Positions 22,922 to 31,029 of a stretch of 32,172 bases of DNA are shown piece by piece; positions within the stretch are counted from its first letter, which is position 1, and each line of letters begins with the position of its first letter. The translations under genes were made by a program, and so were the position numbers. The stretch is taken from contig DLIM01000025.1 in NCBI GenBank assembly GCA_002483745.1, positions 56,278 through 88,449 on the forward strand. Reading direction: 5' to 3'. The notes under the pieces were generated by a model. The model worked only from the letters and a program-made list of their open reading frames with translations, did no database searches and had not been told where the DNA came from. This stretch comes from Caryophanales bacterium UBA7642 (lineage in GTDB: Bacteria > Bacillota_I > Bacilli_A > RFN20 > CAG-288).

Positions 22922-24738
22922 CTTTTGATCAAAAACATATACGTAACTTCTGTGTTGTAGCCCATATAGATCATGGCAAATCAACACTTTGCGACCGTAT
23001 CTTAGAAAAGACTGGTGCCGTTGAAGTAAGAAACCTTCAGCCACAGCTTTTGGATGATATGTCGATTGAAAGAGAAAGAGGCATTACTATTAAGCTGAAT
23101 GCAGTTAATGTCACCTATAAAGCCAAAAACGGTGAAATGTACCTTTTTAATTTGATTGATACTCCTGGCCATGTCGACTTCACTTATGAGGTATCCCGTT
23201 CTTTAAGTGCCTGTGAAGGTGCTTTACTAGTTGTAGATGCAACTCAAGGAGTACAGGCCCAGACTTTGGCAAACGGTTATCTTGCAATCGATAATGGCTT
23301 AAAGATACTTCCGGTCATCAACAAGATTGATTTGCCTTCTGCCGATGTAGAGAACTCAGAACTAGAATTGATTGATACTCTTCAGATTGACCCAGATAGA
23401 TGCATGAAAGTTTCCGCAAAGACCGGTCAAGGAATTGAAGAATTATTAGAACACATTGTTACTGACTTACCTTCGCCAACTGGTGACATAAACAAGCCTC
23501 TTAAAGCTTTGATATTCGATTCTAAATTTGACTCTTATAGAGGTGTCGTAATTCTGGTAAGAGTCTTTGAAGGACAGGTAAAGCTCAATGATAAGATTCG
23601 CCTGATGTCTAATGGATCTGAATACTTAGTAACAGAGATTGGTCTCCGTACCCCTAAGGAAACAAAAGTTGATTCGCTGAAGGCTGGAGAAGTCGGATAT
23701 CTTTGTGCTTCAATTAAAAATATTAAGGATGTTTCTGTCGGTGATACGGTCACTTTAGCATCTAATCCAACTTTAGTTGCCTTAAAAGGGTTTAGAAAGA
23801 CACAGCCAATGGTTTATGCTGGTCTTTATCCTAGCGATAATCAGGATTTTGAAAACCTTCATAACGCTCTTGATAAATTATCTTTAAATGATGCTGCCTT
23901 AGTCTATGAGCCAGAAACTTCAGCTGCTTTAGGATCAGGTTTCCGTTGTGGCTTTTTAGGTCTTCTTCATATGGAAGTAATCCAGGAACGATTAGAAGAA
24001 GAATATAATCTTGACTTAGTCTGCACGGCTCCTTCTGTTAATTTTGAAGTGGTCTTTACCGATGGCACTACTGAGTTCATTCAAAACCCTGCCGATTTCC
24101 CAAAAGATAGAACCAAAATATCAAAAACTTTAGAGCCTTTCTGCAAAGTCGAAGTTATGTCTCCTAAGCAGTATCTAGGCAACATTATGACTCTTTGCCA
24201 AAATAAGCGTGGTGAATTTGTCACCATGACTTATATTGATGAAACCCGTGTAAAACTAGAATATAAAATGCCTTTAAGTGAGATTGTTTTTGATTTCTTC
24301 GATAAACTTAAGTCAGTATCCCAAGGTTATGCCTCACTTGATTATGTTTTGCTAGGATATGAAGTAAGCGATGTTGAAAGAATGGATATTCTTTTGAATG
24401 GCGAGCCAGTTGATGCCTTAACCACTGTTATATTCAGGGGTACCGCCTATCAAAGAGCACGTGCCGTTGTCGATAAGCTTAAAGACGTTATTCCAAAGCA
24501 GCAGTTTGAAATACCTGTCCAGGCTGCCTTTGGTAGTAAAGTTATTGCTAGAGCAGATATTAAAGCAGTTAGAAAAGACGTCTTGGCTAAATGCTATGGT
24601 GGCGATATTTCCCGTAAAAAGAAACTTTTGGAGAAGCAAAAGAAAGGTAAGAAACGTATGAAGGAATTTGGCAAAGTCCAAGTCCCTCAAGAAGCATTTA
24701 TTGCAATGCTGACTGTTGATGAAGGCCCCAGTAAATAA
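22918..24738 (+). CDS. lepA: Elongation factor 4 (ribosome back-translocase)
   Basis: A 606-residue translational GTPase that binds ribosomes and affects elongation and 30S assembly. The G1 motif is [10 protein letters not shown]3 is DTPGHVDF and G4 is NKID, all in the first 135 residues. The remaining elongation-factor domains and the LepA-specific C-terminal domain (ending in [21 protein letters not shown] and VPQEAF, in pieces) are complete. The start overlaps the helicase stop by 4 nt (ATGA), with GGGAGG about 10 nt upstream, so the two form a translationally coupled pair. Confidence 0.98.
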   Translation: MTFDQKHIRNFCVVAHIDHGKSTLCDRILEKTGAVEVRNLQPQLLDDMSIERERGITIKLNAVNVTYKAKNGEMYLFNLIDTPGHVDFTYEVSRSLSACEGALLVVDATQGVQAQTLANGYLAIDNGLKILPVINKIDLPSADVENSELELIDTLQIDPDRCMKVSAKTGQGIEELLEHIVTDLPSPTGDINKPLKALIFDSKFDSYRGVVILVRVFEGQVKLNDKIRLMSNGSEYLVTEIGLRTPKETKVDSLKAGEVGYLCASIKNIKDVSVGDTVTLASNPTLVALKGFRKTQPMVYAGLYPSDNQDFENLHNALDKLSLNDAALVYEPETSAALGSGFRCGFLGLLHMEVIQERLEEEYNLDLVCTAPSVNFEVVFTDGTTEFIQNPADFPKDRTKISKTLEPFCKVEVMSPKQYLGNIMTLCQNKRGEFVTMTYIDETRVKLEYKMPLSEIVFDFFDKLKSVSQGYASLDYVLLGYEVSDVERMDILLNGEPVDALTTVIFRGTAYQRARAVVDKLKDVIPKQQFEIPVQAAFGSKVIARADIKAVRKDVLAKCYGGDISRKKKLLEKQKKGKKRMKEFGKVQVPQEAFIAMLTVDEGPSK

Positions 24739-24777
24739 AAATTAGTATTTTTTTAGTATTTTCGTTTACGATTGTCA

Positions 24778-24783
24778 TATAAT
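24778..24783 (+). promoter_or_regulatory. -10 box of the Fic-like gene, short leader
   Basis: A perfect TATAAT. A start near 24790 leaves about 10 nt of leader (tatataaaaa type) before the ATG at 24800, without any Shine-Dalgarno. The -35 region is not recognisable. Confidence 0.45.
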
Positions 24784-24799
24784 TTACCTGTATATAAAA

Positions 24800-26116
24800 A
24801 TGATCAAAACTGAAGAAGGAAAGCGATTCACCGATGAGGTTTATGCAACCAAAGATGAAGTAAAGGCTGTTTTTAATCAAGACAACGTTTCTTCGCAATG
24901 GCAGGAAATCCTTTCCTATCGTCATTTCTATGATGAAGAAACTGATATACGCGATTGTGAAAGCAATCCTTATAAAATCTGCTTAACTAAGAAGCTTTTA
25001 TATGTTTCCTATTCTCTTGAGAATAGGCTTTTGAATTCTCTTCTTGTTTTTAATTCTTTAAATAAAGATCTACAGGATTCTTTCGTCTTAAAACATAAGA
25101 TTAGTAGCCTTATAGCAACTAGCAAAAGCAATGGAATCACCGTTAGATCTGATGATACTTTTAGAAGATTAGCCTTAAATGAGATGGAAAGTATTCCTTC
25201 CTCTTTATTTGCTTTAGATGCTTATTCCCATACTTATGATAATTTTCTTCTCTGCCCTGCAATTTCCCTTAAAACCATTGAGACGATTAACAAAGAGTTA
25301 ATCGGAATCGATGATGAAAGTGAAGCCAAATACCGAATCAACCCTTCTAAAGATCTCATCAATACTTTATTGGAACCTCCAGTAGAAGCCCTTCCTGAAC
25401 AATTAAAATCCCTAGGCTCTTTCTTAGAAAGCAAGACTATACCGACAATTTTAAAAGCTCTGACGATAATCTATTTCTTTGATGTTTGCCGTCCTTTTGA
25501 GTTCTCCAATGAAGAAACAGCAGCTCTTTTGTCTAAAGCCTTCCTTTCTTCTTCAGGATTTAAAATCATTGGCTATCTTCTTGATTTTGAATCAATTTCC
25601 TATTCTCGTTCTCAGCATTTCTTCGATAAGCTGAAGGAATCGGAAAAGAGTCTTGATTTAACTTATTATCTGTTCTTTGTTTTACCTTATGTCCTGCAGG
25701 AAGAAGATACTATTGAAAGAGAACTGAATGAATTATCTGCAAAGAATAAAGAGCTTATTCAAGCAAATAAAACTGTTCCGGCAACAGGAAACGATATTCC
25801 GGTTACCGAAGAGCCTAAAGAAAATTTAGCTTTACCAGACTTCCCTTTAGGAACCAATGCCAATAAAGTAAACGATTTGACTTCTAAGCTTCTAGAAGTC
25901 CATCCGCAGTTAAAAAGAAAGCAAGCTAACTTCTATGTCAGTCATTGCACCATTTCCCTTCATTACACAATCGAACAGTTCAAAGAAGCGGAGAATACCG
26001 TTTATGAGACCGCTAGGACTTCTATGGAAGATTTAGCCAATAGAGGTTTCTACAAAAAAGAAAAGATCGGAAATAAATTCGTTTATACGCCCATTCCATT
26101 AAAGGAGGAAAAATAA
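24800..26116 (+). CDS. Fic-like pseudoenzyme with C-terminal winged helix
   Basis: A 438-residue protein. The middle (about 150-310) follows the Fic/DOC layout: a helix like ISLKTIETINKELIG, a YRINPS stretch, LEPPVEALPEQLKSLGSFL, then the core helix TIYFFDVCRPFEFSNEETAAL in pieces. At the Fic motif HPFxDGNGR this protein reads RPFEFSNEE: the catalytic His, the Asp/Glu and the GNGR anion-binding part are lost, so AMPylation is not expected. A linker rich in Glu/Pro (about 315-360) leads to a winged-helix-like end (TSMEDLANRGFYKKEKIGNKFVY in pieces) suited to DNA binding. It has no Shine-Dalgarno. Its stop overlaps the next ATG by one base. The family assignment is by eye. Confidence 0.5.
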   Translation: MIKTEEGKRFTDEVYATKDEVKAVFNQDNVSSQWQEILSYRHFYDEETDIRDCESNPYKICLTKKLLYVSYSLENRLLNSLLVFNSLNKDLQDSFVLKHKISSLIATSKSNGITVRSDDTFRRLALNEMESIPSSLFALDAYSHTYDNFLLCPAISLKTIETINKELIGIDDESEAKYRINPSKDLINTLLEPPVEALPEQLKSLGSFLESKTIPTILKALTIIYFFDVCRPFEFSNEETAALLSKAFLSSSGFKIIGYLLDFESISYSRSQHFFDKLKESEKSLDLTYYLFFVLPYVLQEEDTIERELNELSAKNKELIQANKTVPATGNDIPVTEEPKENLALPDFPLGTNANKVNDLTSKLLEVHPQLKRKQANFYVSHCTISLHYTIEQFKEAENTVYETARTSMEDLANRGFYKKEKIGNKFVYTPIPLKEEK

Positions 26117-26451
26117 TGAACGCTTTAATCTTGGAAACTATGCCTTCGTGGGGGATTGCTTTGATTTGTATCTTCGGAATTGTTGCTGTCGTTTTATTGC
26201 TCTTATTTCTAATTCCTTCTTTAAAGCCCAAGGATAAAGATAAGTCGGAAGAAGAAATAGCTAAAGATGAAGTAAAAGAAATCGTAATTTCCCCTAAAGA
26301 GAAAACTCCTTTTCAAAAAGAAATCTTAGATGATAAAGCCAGGAAAGAAATCTCCAAACGTGAGAGCGAATTAAACTTTATTTTCACTGATGATGATATA
26401 GAAGCCTTAGTAGTTCAAGTTGAGCAGGATTGGAAAGACGAGCAAAAATGA
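26116..26451 (+). CDS. Small single-pass membrane protein, function unknown
   Basis: A 111-residue protein with one strong membrane helix (about 12-36) followed by a highly charged tail of about 75 residues, probably cytoplasmic. AAAGGAGG is a near-perfect ribosome site. The ATG overlaps the stop of the Fic-like gene (TAATG), and its stop overlaps the hemW ATG (ATGA). It is therefore embedded in a tight three-gene operon. No family is recognised. The tail ends in acidic helical sequence (DDDIEAL...EQDWKDE) that may be a docking element. Confidence 0.75.
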   Translation: MNALILETMPSWGIALICIFGIVAVVLLLLFLIPSLKPKDKDKSEEEIAKDEVKEIVISPKEKTPFQKEILDDKARKEISKRESELNFIFTDDDIEALVVQVEQDWKDEQK

Positions 26452-27536
26452 TTTCTTCCCTTTACATCCACATCCCCTTTTGCGATAGAATCTGCAATTA
26501 TTGTGATTTCTGTAAAGTGCTGAAAGGCACCTTTTCAGAAGAGTTATACATTAAAGCCTTGATTAAGGAAATAGATTCTTTAAACATCAAGAAGAATTCT
26601 TTAAAGACCATCTATATCGGTGGTGGAACACCAACTGCATTATCAGATAACTTATTTAAAGAACTACTTTCATATTTAAACAAACGCTTTTACCACCCGA
26701 AAGAATTCACTGTAGAAGCTAACCCAGAAAGCCTAACCAAAAAGAAAGTTTCTTTAATGCTTAGATATGGTGTCAACCGAGTTTCATTAGGTGTCCAATC
26801 AAGCAATGATGAGCGACTTAGATTCTTAGGAAGGAATCATCAGGCCAAGGATGTAATAAAAGCAGTCGGACTTCTTAGAAAAAACATGTTGCTAAATTAC
26901 AACCTAGATTTTATCTATGGAGTACCAGGAATGCAAAAGAGTGATGTCGTAAAAGATGTCAATTTTGCTATTATGTTAAAACCTACACATCTTTCTTTTT
27001 ATTCCTTGCAGATTGAAGATGGAACCGTCTTCAAAAACAACAAAATTGAAGCCGAAAGTGACCTAAAAATGTCTGAAACTTATAACCTTATAAGAGGCCT
27101 TTTATCAAAGAGAGGATACCACCGTTATGAGGTATCAAATTTTGCTCTTAAAGGATATGAGTCTATTCATAATTTGAATTATTGGCATGATGGTATGTAC
27201 TATGCAGCAGGGGTCTCCGCAAGTGGATATATGGGGAATATACGTTATACAAATACTCGTTCAATTTATAATTATTGTAAAGGAATTAACCATCAAATAA
27301 TTAACAAAATTGAGCCCAAAGATGAAGAATTCGAATTTTTAATGCTTAACCTAAGATTGCAAAAAGGCTTTAAACTTACCGATTTTTATAGCCGTTTTAA
27401 CAAAAATTTTCTTACTTCCTATAAAGATCAAATAGCTAAAGTAAAAGATGATGTTCTTATCGATTCAAAATCATTCAAAATTAAGCCAAATAAAATTTAT
27501 ATTATGGATGCAATTCTTTTAGACCTTTTGAAATAA
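26448..27536 (+). CDS. hemW: Radical SAM heme chaperone HemW-like protein
   Basis: A 362-residue radical SAM protein. The cluster cysteines are Cys12, Cys16 and Cys19 (PFCDRICNYC, CX3CX2C), and GGGTPT follows about 45 residues later. NPESLT, RVSLGVQS and DFIYGVPGM match the HemN/HemW family. The lack of the HemN-specific N-terminal part and the immediate start into IHIPFC favour HemW, a heme-delivering chaperone, over the coproporphyrinogen dehydrogenase. No heme synthesis genes are in the window. An in-frame TTG at 26430 is possible, but the ATG at 26448, overlapping the previous stop, is preferred. Base composition becomes more AT-rich towards its 3' end. Confidence 0.9.
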   Translation: MISSLYIHIPFCDRICNYCDFCKVLKGTFSEELYIKALIKEIDSLNIKKNSLKTIYIGGGTPTALSDNLFKELLSYLNKRFYHPKEFTVEANPESLTKKKVSLMLRYGVNRVSLGVQSSNDERLRFLGRNHQAKDVIKAVGLLRKNMLLNYNLDFIYGVPGMQKSDVVKDVNFAIMLKPTHLSFYSLQIEDGTVFKNNKIEAESDLKMSETYNLIRGLLSKRGYHRYEVSNFALKGYESIHNLNYWHDGMYYAAGVSASGYMGNIRYTNTRSIYNYCKGINHQIINKIEPKDEEFEFLMLNLRLQKGFKLTDFYSRFNKNFLTSYKDQIAKVKDDVLIDSKSFKIKPNKIYIMDAILLDLLK

Positions 27537-27566
27537 TAATTTTCTTTTGAAAAATTATCATTTTTA
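27536..27566 (+). terminator. AT-rich terminator-like hairpin after hemW
   Basis: ATAATTTTC (27536-27544) pairs imperfectly with GAAAAATTAT (27549-27558) around TTTT, followed by CATTTTT. The stem is weak because it is nearly all A-T. Confidence 0.4.
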
Positions 27567-27638
27567 TATTACGAAAATATTATTTTAGCCTCTTATGTTA
27601 ATTTCTAATATGTTTACCATTGCTTTTTTATTGAATAA

Positions 27639-27671
27639 TATAATATTCTATATTTACAAAATAACAGGAGG
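27639..27671 (+). promoter_or_regulatory. -10 box and strong ribosome site before the 27677 gene
   Basis: A perfect TATAAT at 27639-27644 (the -35 is uncertain; TTACCA lies 19 nt upstream) and AGGAGG at 27666-27671, 5 nt before the ATG. It marks the start of a new, AT-rich transcription unit. Confidence 0.5.
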
Positions 27672-27676
27672 GTTAT

Positions 27677-28051
27677 ATGTCGAGTTTAAACAAGATGAAT
27701 GATTTGCGCTTTAAGGATTATTGCCATAGGTACAGCTTCTATCTAAACAGTTTGTTTGATTATGCACCACTTGAAGTAACTGACATGTTGGAAAATAAAA
27801 ACAATGTTCCCGATTTAAAAGTAATGACTAAACTTTTAAAAACAAACCAATCTCTTGAGCAAAAAGCATATATAAAGAAAATTCAAAAGTTTATCTGTGC
27901 TTTCCATAGCATTGAGCCTGATAATGCTGATATTATTTGGTCCTATTATTTCTTTCATTTAAATAAAAGAAAAGTTCCTTACCAAGTATTTAATCGCATA
28001 AGAAACAAAAATATTTCTTTAATTCTAAAATTCATTGGTGACGATTTTTAG
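27677..28051 (+). CDS. Small hypothetical protein
   Basis: A 124-residue protein with no signal peptide or membrane segment, mostly helical, rich in Lys, Asn, Tyr and Phe. It has a very good ribosome site and follows a TATAAT box, so it is likely real. I do not recognise a family. The size and basic helical C-terminus would be compatible with a small regulator, but no helix-turn-helix can be pointed to. It stands directly upstream of the membrane operon 28098-29750, separated only by a perfect 14-bp hairpin that begins 4 nt after its stop. Codon use is markedly more AT-rich than in most of the window. Confidence 0.7.
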   Translation: MSSLNKMNDLRFKDYCHRYSFYLNSLFDYAPLEVTDMLENKNNVPDLKVMTKLLKTNQSLEQKAYIKKIQKFICAFHSIEPDNADIIWSYYFFHLNKRKVPYQVFNRIRNKNISLILKFIGDDF

Positions 28052-28054
28052 TGT

Positions 28055-28094
28055 AATATCCTCCTCAACCCAAATATAGATTGAGGAGGATATT
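28055..28094 (+). promoter_or_regulatory. Perfect 14-bp hairpin enclosing the ribosome site of the next gene
   Basis: Arms 28055-28068 and 28081-28094 are perfectly complementary, with a 12-nt loop. The 3' arm contains GAGGAGGA, the Shine-Dalgarno for the TTG start at 28098. The hairpin is followed by CTTTT, too short a T-run for a strong terminator. It can act as a translational lock, a weak terminator, or both. Confidence 0.8.
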
Positions 28095-28097
28095 CTT

Positions 28098-28784
28098 TTG
28101 AATAAACTTAAAAAGATTTTTAAAGACGACCATTTAGATTTTCTTTTCATATTAATATCAGGTGTATTTCCTTTCTTTCTCTTTTCTGATAAACTTCTTG
28201 GTATTTTTCCTGCTGCTATGTCCTTGCTTTTAGGGTTCTTTTTCTTGTTTAAAGAAAGAACAATTTATATGCAAAAGGAAAAAGAATTGGCTTCCTTCCT
28301 TTTCTTTTCAAGCTTTATCAGACAAATAAACAATCAACATGGATTGAAGGAAAGTTATGACGATAGTTGTCGTTACCTAATCGGTTATCAAAACATTGTT
28401 CCATATGAAGAAATTAAGGAGCAAGGATCTCTTCCTTTCAGCTTAGATAAGTATTCTTCCTATTTTGATTTAATCATCAAAGAAGATAAAAATAATGAAG
28501 CCCATATCCTTAACTACCATTATTTGATCAAAGAAACAGAAGAAAATATTAACAAAAAAGAAATATTCATCAATAAAGCTAAGAAGCAGAAATCCAATAA
28601 TGAGGTCCTTATTCTGCTTATTTATATTTTTCTAGTCGTTCTAACTAACTGTTTTTCCGGTTTTCAAGCTAGTCTTTCAAATAATTTCTATATTGTAATT
28701 GGTTCACTAGTTTATAGTTTTGCTTTTCCTTTAACCCAATTAATTAGTTTCTTATCTATCAAGGGAGAAAACGGCAATGCTTGA
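28098..28784 (+). CDS. Multi-pass membrane protein, possibly a divergent type II secretion F-like (TadB/TadC-like) subunit
   Basis: A 228-residue protein with two hydrophobic segments near the N-terminus (about 14-50), a soluble helical middle of about 115 residues and two more at the C-terminus (about 168-220). This 2-loop-2 layout with cytoplasmic helices recalls T2SF/Tad proteins, but no diagnostic motif is visible and the idea is weak. The start is TTG with GAGGAGGA 8 nt upstream; that site lies inside the 3' arm of a perfect hairpin. The end overlaps the next gene by 8 nt. Composition is very AT-rich and rich in Phe, Leu, Lys and Asn. Confidence 0.65.
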   Translation: MNKLKKIFKDDHLDFLFILISGVFPFFLFSDKLLGIFPAAMSLLLGFFFLFKERTIYMQKEKELASFLFFSSFIRQINNQHGLKESYDDSCRYLIGYQNIVPYEEIKEQGSLPFSLDKYSSYFDLIIKEDKNNEAHILNYHYLIKETEENINKKEIFINKAKKQKSNNEVLILLIYIFLVVLTNCFSGFQASLSNNFYIVIGSLVYSFAFPLTQLISFLSIKGENGNA

Positions 28785-29430
28785 AAAAATAAAATCTGGA
28801 TTTCTAAATTTAAAAGCAAAGCCAAAAAAAGAAAAGCGCTTTGAATCTAAAATAAAGGATTCTAATTACTTGATCTTTAGCATCGTTTTTGGTGCAATTC
28901 TTGGTTTTGTTGTCTCCTATTATTCAAAAAATATATTTCTTTTTGCCCTTTTCATTATTTCTATTCCTTTATTAGTATCATTATTAATCCCTTCCAGTGT
29001 TTCTAATAAAAACAAAAGCAAAGAAAAAAGATTAAAACAGGTTTACCTGAATTTCTACTATATGTTTCTTAACTACTCTTCCCTTTATTCCTCTTATCAA
29101 GATGGGTTCAAGAAGACAATTGAAGCATTGGATATTTCGGACTTAAAAGATAATCTTATTGCTTATAATGAAAACCCGAATAAAGGAAAACTGCCATTAA
29201 TACTTACCAATTCAAGAATTGAAAACAATTTGTCTGATATGGTTTCAGGATTACTAAATGAAACGGAAGAAACCTGTTTTCAATCTCTTGACGATCTCAG
29301 TCTTCTAATTGCAAAATACAAAGGTGAAGACGAAGAAAAGAAAGACACTGATTTTTCTTTTCTTTTATTAATTCCCTTTTCAATGCTTCTAATTTCTCTT
29401 GCTTTTTCTTTTGTGCAATTTTCATCATGA
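28777..29430 (+). CDS. Membrane protein paired with the preceding gene, possibly T2SF-like
   Basis: A 217-residue protein with a basic N-terminus, two membrane segments (about 30-72), a soluble helical stretch and a C-terminal membrane segment (about 192-213). Its topology resembles the preceding protein, so the two may be diverged partners of one complex, as TadB and TadC are; this is inference. AGGGAG precedes the ATG. It overlaps the preceding gene by 8 nt and the following one by 4 nt (ATGA), so the three are translated as a unit. Confidence 0.65.
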   Translation: MLEKIKSGFLNLKAKPKKEKRFESKIKDSNYLIFSIVFGAILGFVVSYYSKNIFLFALFIISIPLLVSLLIPSSVSNKNKSKEKRLKQVYLNFYYMFLNYSSLYSSYQDGFKKTIEALDISDLKDNLIAYNENPNKGKLPLILTNSRIENNLSDMVSGLLNETEETCFQSLDDLSLLIAKYKGEDEEKKDTDFSFLLLIPFSMLLISLAFSFVQFSS

Positions 29431-29750
29431 AAAAGTCTCTTTTATTAGTTCCACTGATTCCACTCTTTTTTGCTTTATCTTTTGATTTCTTAAATAACGA
29501 AATTACCATGAACGAGATAAATCAAAGCAAGACTTTGGTTTTTAAAAATTTTGATGATGAATTATCTCCTACAAACGGATTAGGCAAAAATATAATTTAT
29601 ATCTGCCAAAGCGGCTGCTATTCAAATATTGAAGTCACTTATAGTAAGACTGTTTTCACTCTTAAGGGTAGACGCCCTTTTCTCTTGCGACCCGAAGCAC
29701 CTCAAAAGGAGTTCGTTTACTATCGAAATCAAGGTTTAGATGTTATATAA
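29427..29750 (+). CDS. Small exported or membrane-anchored protein, function unknown
   Basis: A 107-residue protein with a short Lys start and a hydrophobic segment (about 4-20) that could be a signal peptide or anchor, followed by a soluble domain outside the membrane. CQSGC around residue 54 gives a CX3C pair that could form a disulfide. It has no ribosome site of its own; the ATG lies within the stop of the preceding gene, so translation is coupled. It is the last gene of the membrane operon. A pilin-like or accessory role beside two T2SF-like proteins is speculative: no prepilin peptidase motif is evident. Confidence 0.6.
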   Translation: MKKSLLLVPLIPLFFALSFDFLNNEITMNEINQSKTLVFKNFDDELSPTNGLGKNIIYICQSGCYSNIEVTYSKTVFTLKGRRPFLLRPEAPQKEFVYYRNQGLDVI

Positions 29751-29778
29751 TTATTCTTAATTGACTAGGGGGTTAACC

Positions 29779-31029
29779 ATGAATATTATTGAGGATTTTG
29801 AAAAAAGAGGTTTGTTAGATAATTTCTCCGACAAGGAAAAGGTTGAGGAGATGCTTAAATCTAAGCAAACTATTTATTGTGGGTTTGACCCTAGTGCCAA
29901 ATCTATGCAGTTAGGTAACTTTATTATGATTACTCTTTTGCAACGATTACAGGAAGCTGGCCATCGTGTGATAGCTGTCTTAGGTGGAGCTACTGGTATG
30001 ATTGGCGATCCTTCTGGCAAAAAGTCAGAAAGAAAATTCTTAGATAAGAATGCGATCAATGAAAATGCTCTTGCTATTAAAGCACAATTATCAAAATACA
30101 TTAACACTACCGATCCGAACAAAGGAATCATCGTCAATAACTATGATTGGTGGAGCAAGATGGATGTTCTTACCTTTTTAAGAGAGTATGGCAAATCTTT
30201 TCAAATCAACTATATGCTTGATAAGGAAATAGTAAAATCACGATTGGAAGTAGGTATTTCTTATACTGAGTTTTCTTATATGATTCTTCAGTCTGGTGAT
30301 TTTGAGCATCTTTATAAGGACTTTGGCTGCTCTATGCAGTTTGGTGGGGGCGATCAATGGGGCAACCTTACTACAGCATTAGACTTTGTTAAGAAAAAGG
30401 AAGGCTCCGATTGCAAAGCTGAAGTATTCTCAATCAAACTTATAACTGATTCCAACGGAAAGAAATTCGGTAAGAGTGAAAATGGTGCCCTCTATCTTGA
30501 TCCGACAATGACTAGCCCTTATCACATCTATCAGTATTTCATGAATGTTTCCGATAGCGATGTTCTAAAGTATTCTTATATCTTTGACAAGCGTCCTATA
30601 GAAGAAATTGATGAAATGTACAAAGCCCATATGGAACATCCAGAGTTGAGAATGGGTCAGAAAGAGTTAGCTAGAACTATTGTTACGGCTATTCATGGAA
30701 AGGGTGTCAGCGATGAATGTGAAAAGATGTCTGTTGCCCTCTTTAAAGACGACTTCAGTGGATTGTCAGAAGCCGATCTTCAGGAATTAACTGATGGATT
30801 AGTATTAGTAAACGGAGAGGGAAGTATCAACATCCTTGATGCTTTAATCAATCTTAAGTTAGCTTCTTCAAAACGTGAGGCCAGAGAATTTGTTACTAAT
30901 GGTGCTGTTAAAATTAACGGCGAAAAAATCAGTGATCTTAATTTGAACATTGATTCATCTAAAGCCCTTAATGGTGGCTATGTTTTTATTAAGCGTGGAA
31001 AGAAAAACTACGCCTGCTTAAAGTTCTAA
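29779..31029 (+). CDS. tyrS: Tyrosyl-tRNA synthetase
   Basis: A 416-residue class I synthetase that charges tRNA-Tyr. The nucleotide-site opening YCGFDPSA is followed by QLGN (44-47) in the place of HIGH, so both His positions differ from consensus. The second signature is KFGKS (about 229-233), as in many Firmicutes TyrRS. The tyrosine-site region QSGDFEHLY and FGGGDQWGN is intact. The last about 65 residues form an S4 RNA-binding domain. An in-frame TTG at 29761 exists, but AGGGGG at 29766-29771 fits the ATG at 29779. There is no T-box leader. The stop abuts the stop of the convergent hydrolase gene. Confidence 0.96.
   Translation: MNIIEDFEKRGLLDNFSDKEKVEEMLKSKQTIYCGFDPSAKSMQLGNFIMITLLQRLQEAGHRVIAVLGGATGMIGDPSGKKSERKFLDKNAINENALAIKAQLSKYINTTDPNKGIIVNNYDWWSKMDVLTFLREYGKSFQINYMLDKEIVKSRLEVGISYTEFSYMILQSGDFEHLYKDFGCSMQFGGGDQWGNLTTALDFVKKKEGSDCKAEVFSIKLITDSNGKKFGKSENGALYLDPTMTSPYHIYQYFMNVSDSDVLKYSYIFDKRPIEEIDEMYKAHMEHPELRMGQKELARTIVTAIHGKGVSDECEKMSVALFKDDFSGLSEADLQELTDGLVLVNGEGSINILDALINLKLASSKREAREFVTNGAVKINGEKISDLNLNIDSSKALNGGYVFIKRGKKNYACLKF

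Noticed and set aside
24800..26116. Active Fic AMP-transferase
   Set aside because: The motif position reads RPFEFSNEE and lacks the catalytic His and the GNGR element.
29751..29778. T-box leader for tyrS
   Set aside because: Only 28 nt separate tyrS from the preceding stop; there is no specifier hairpin or antiterminator.
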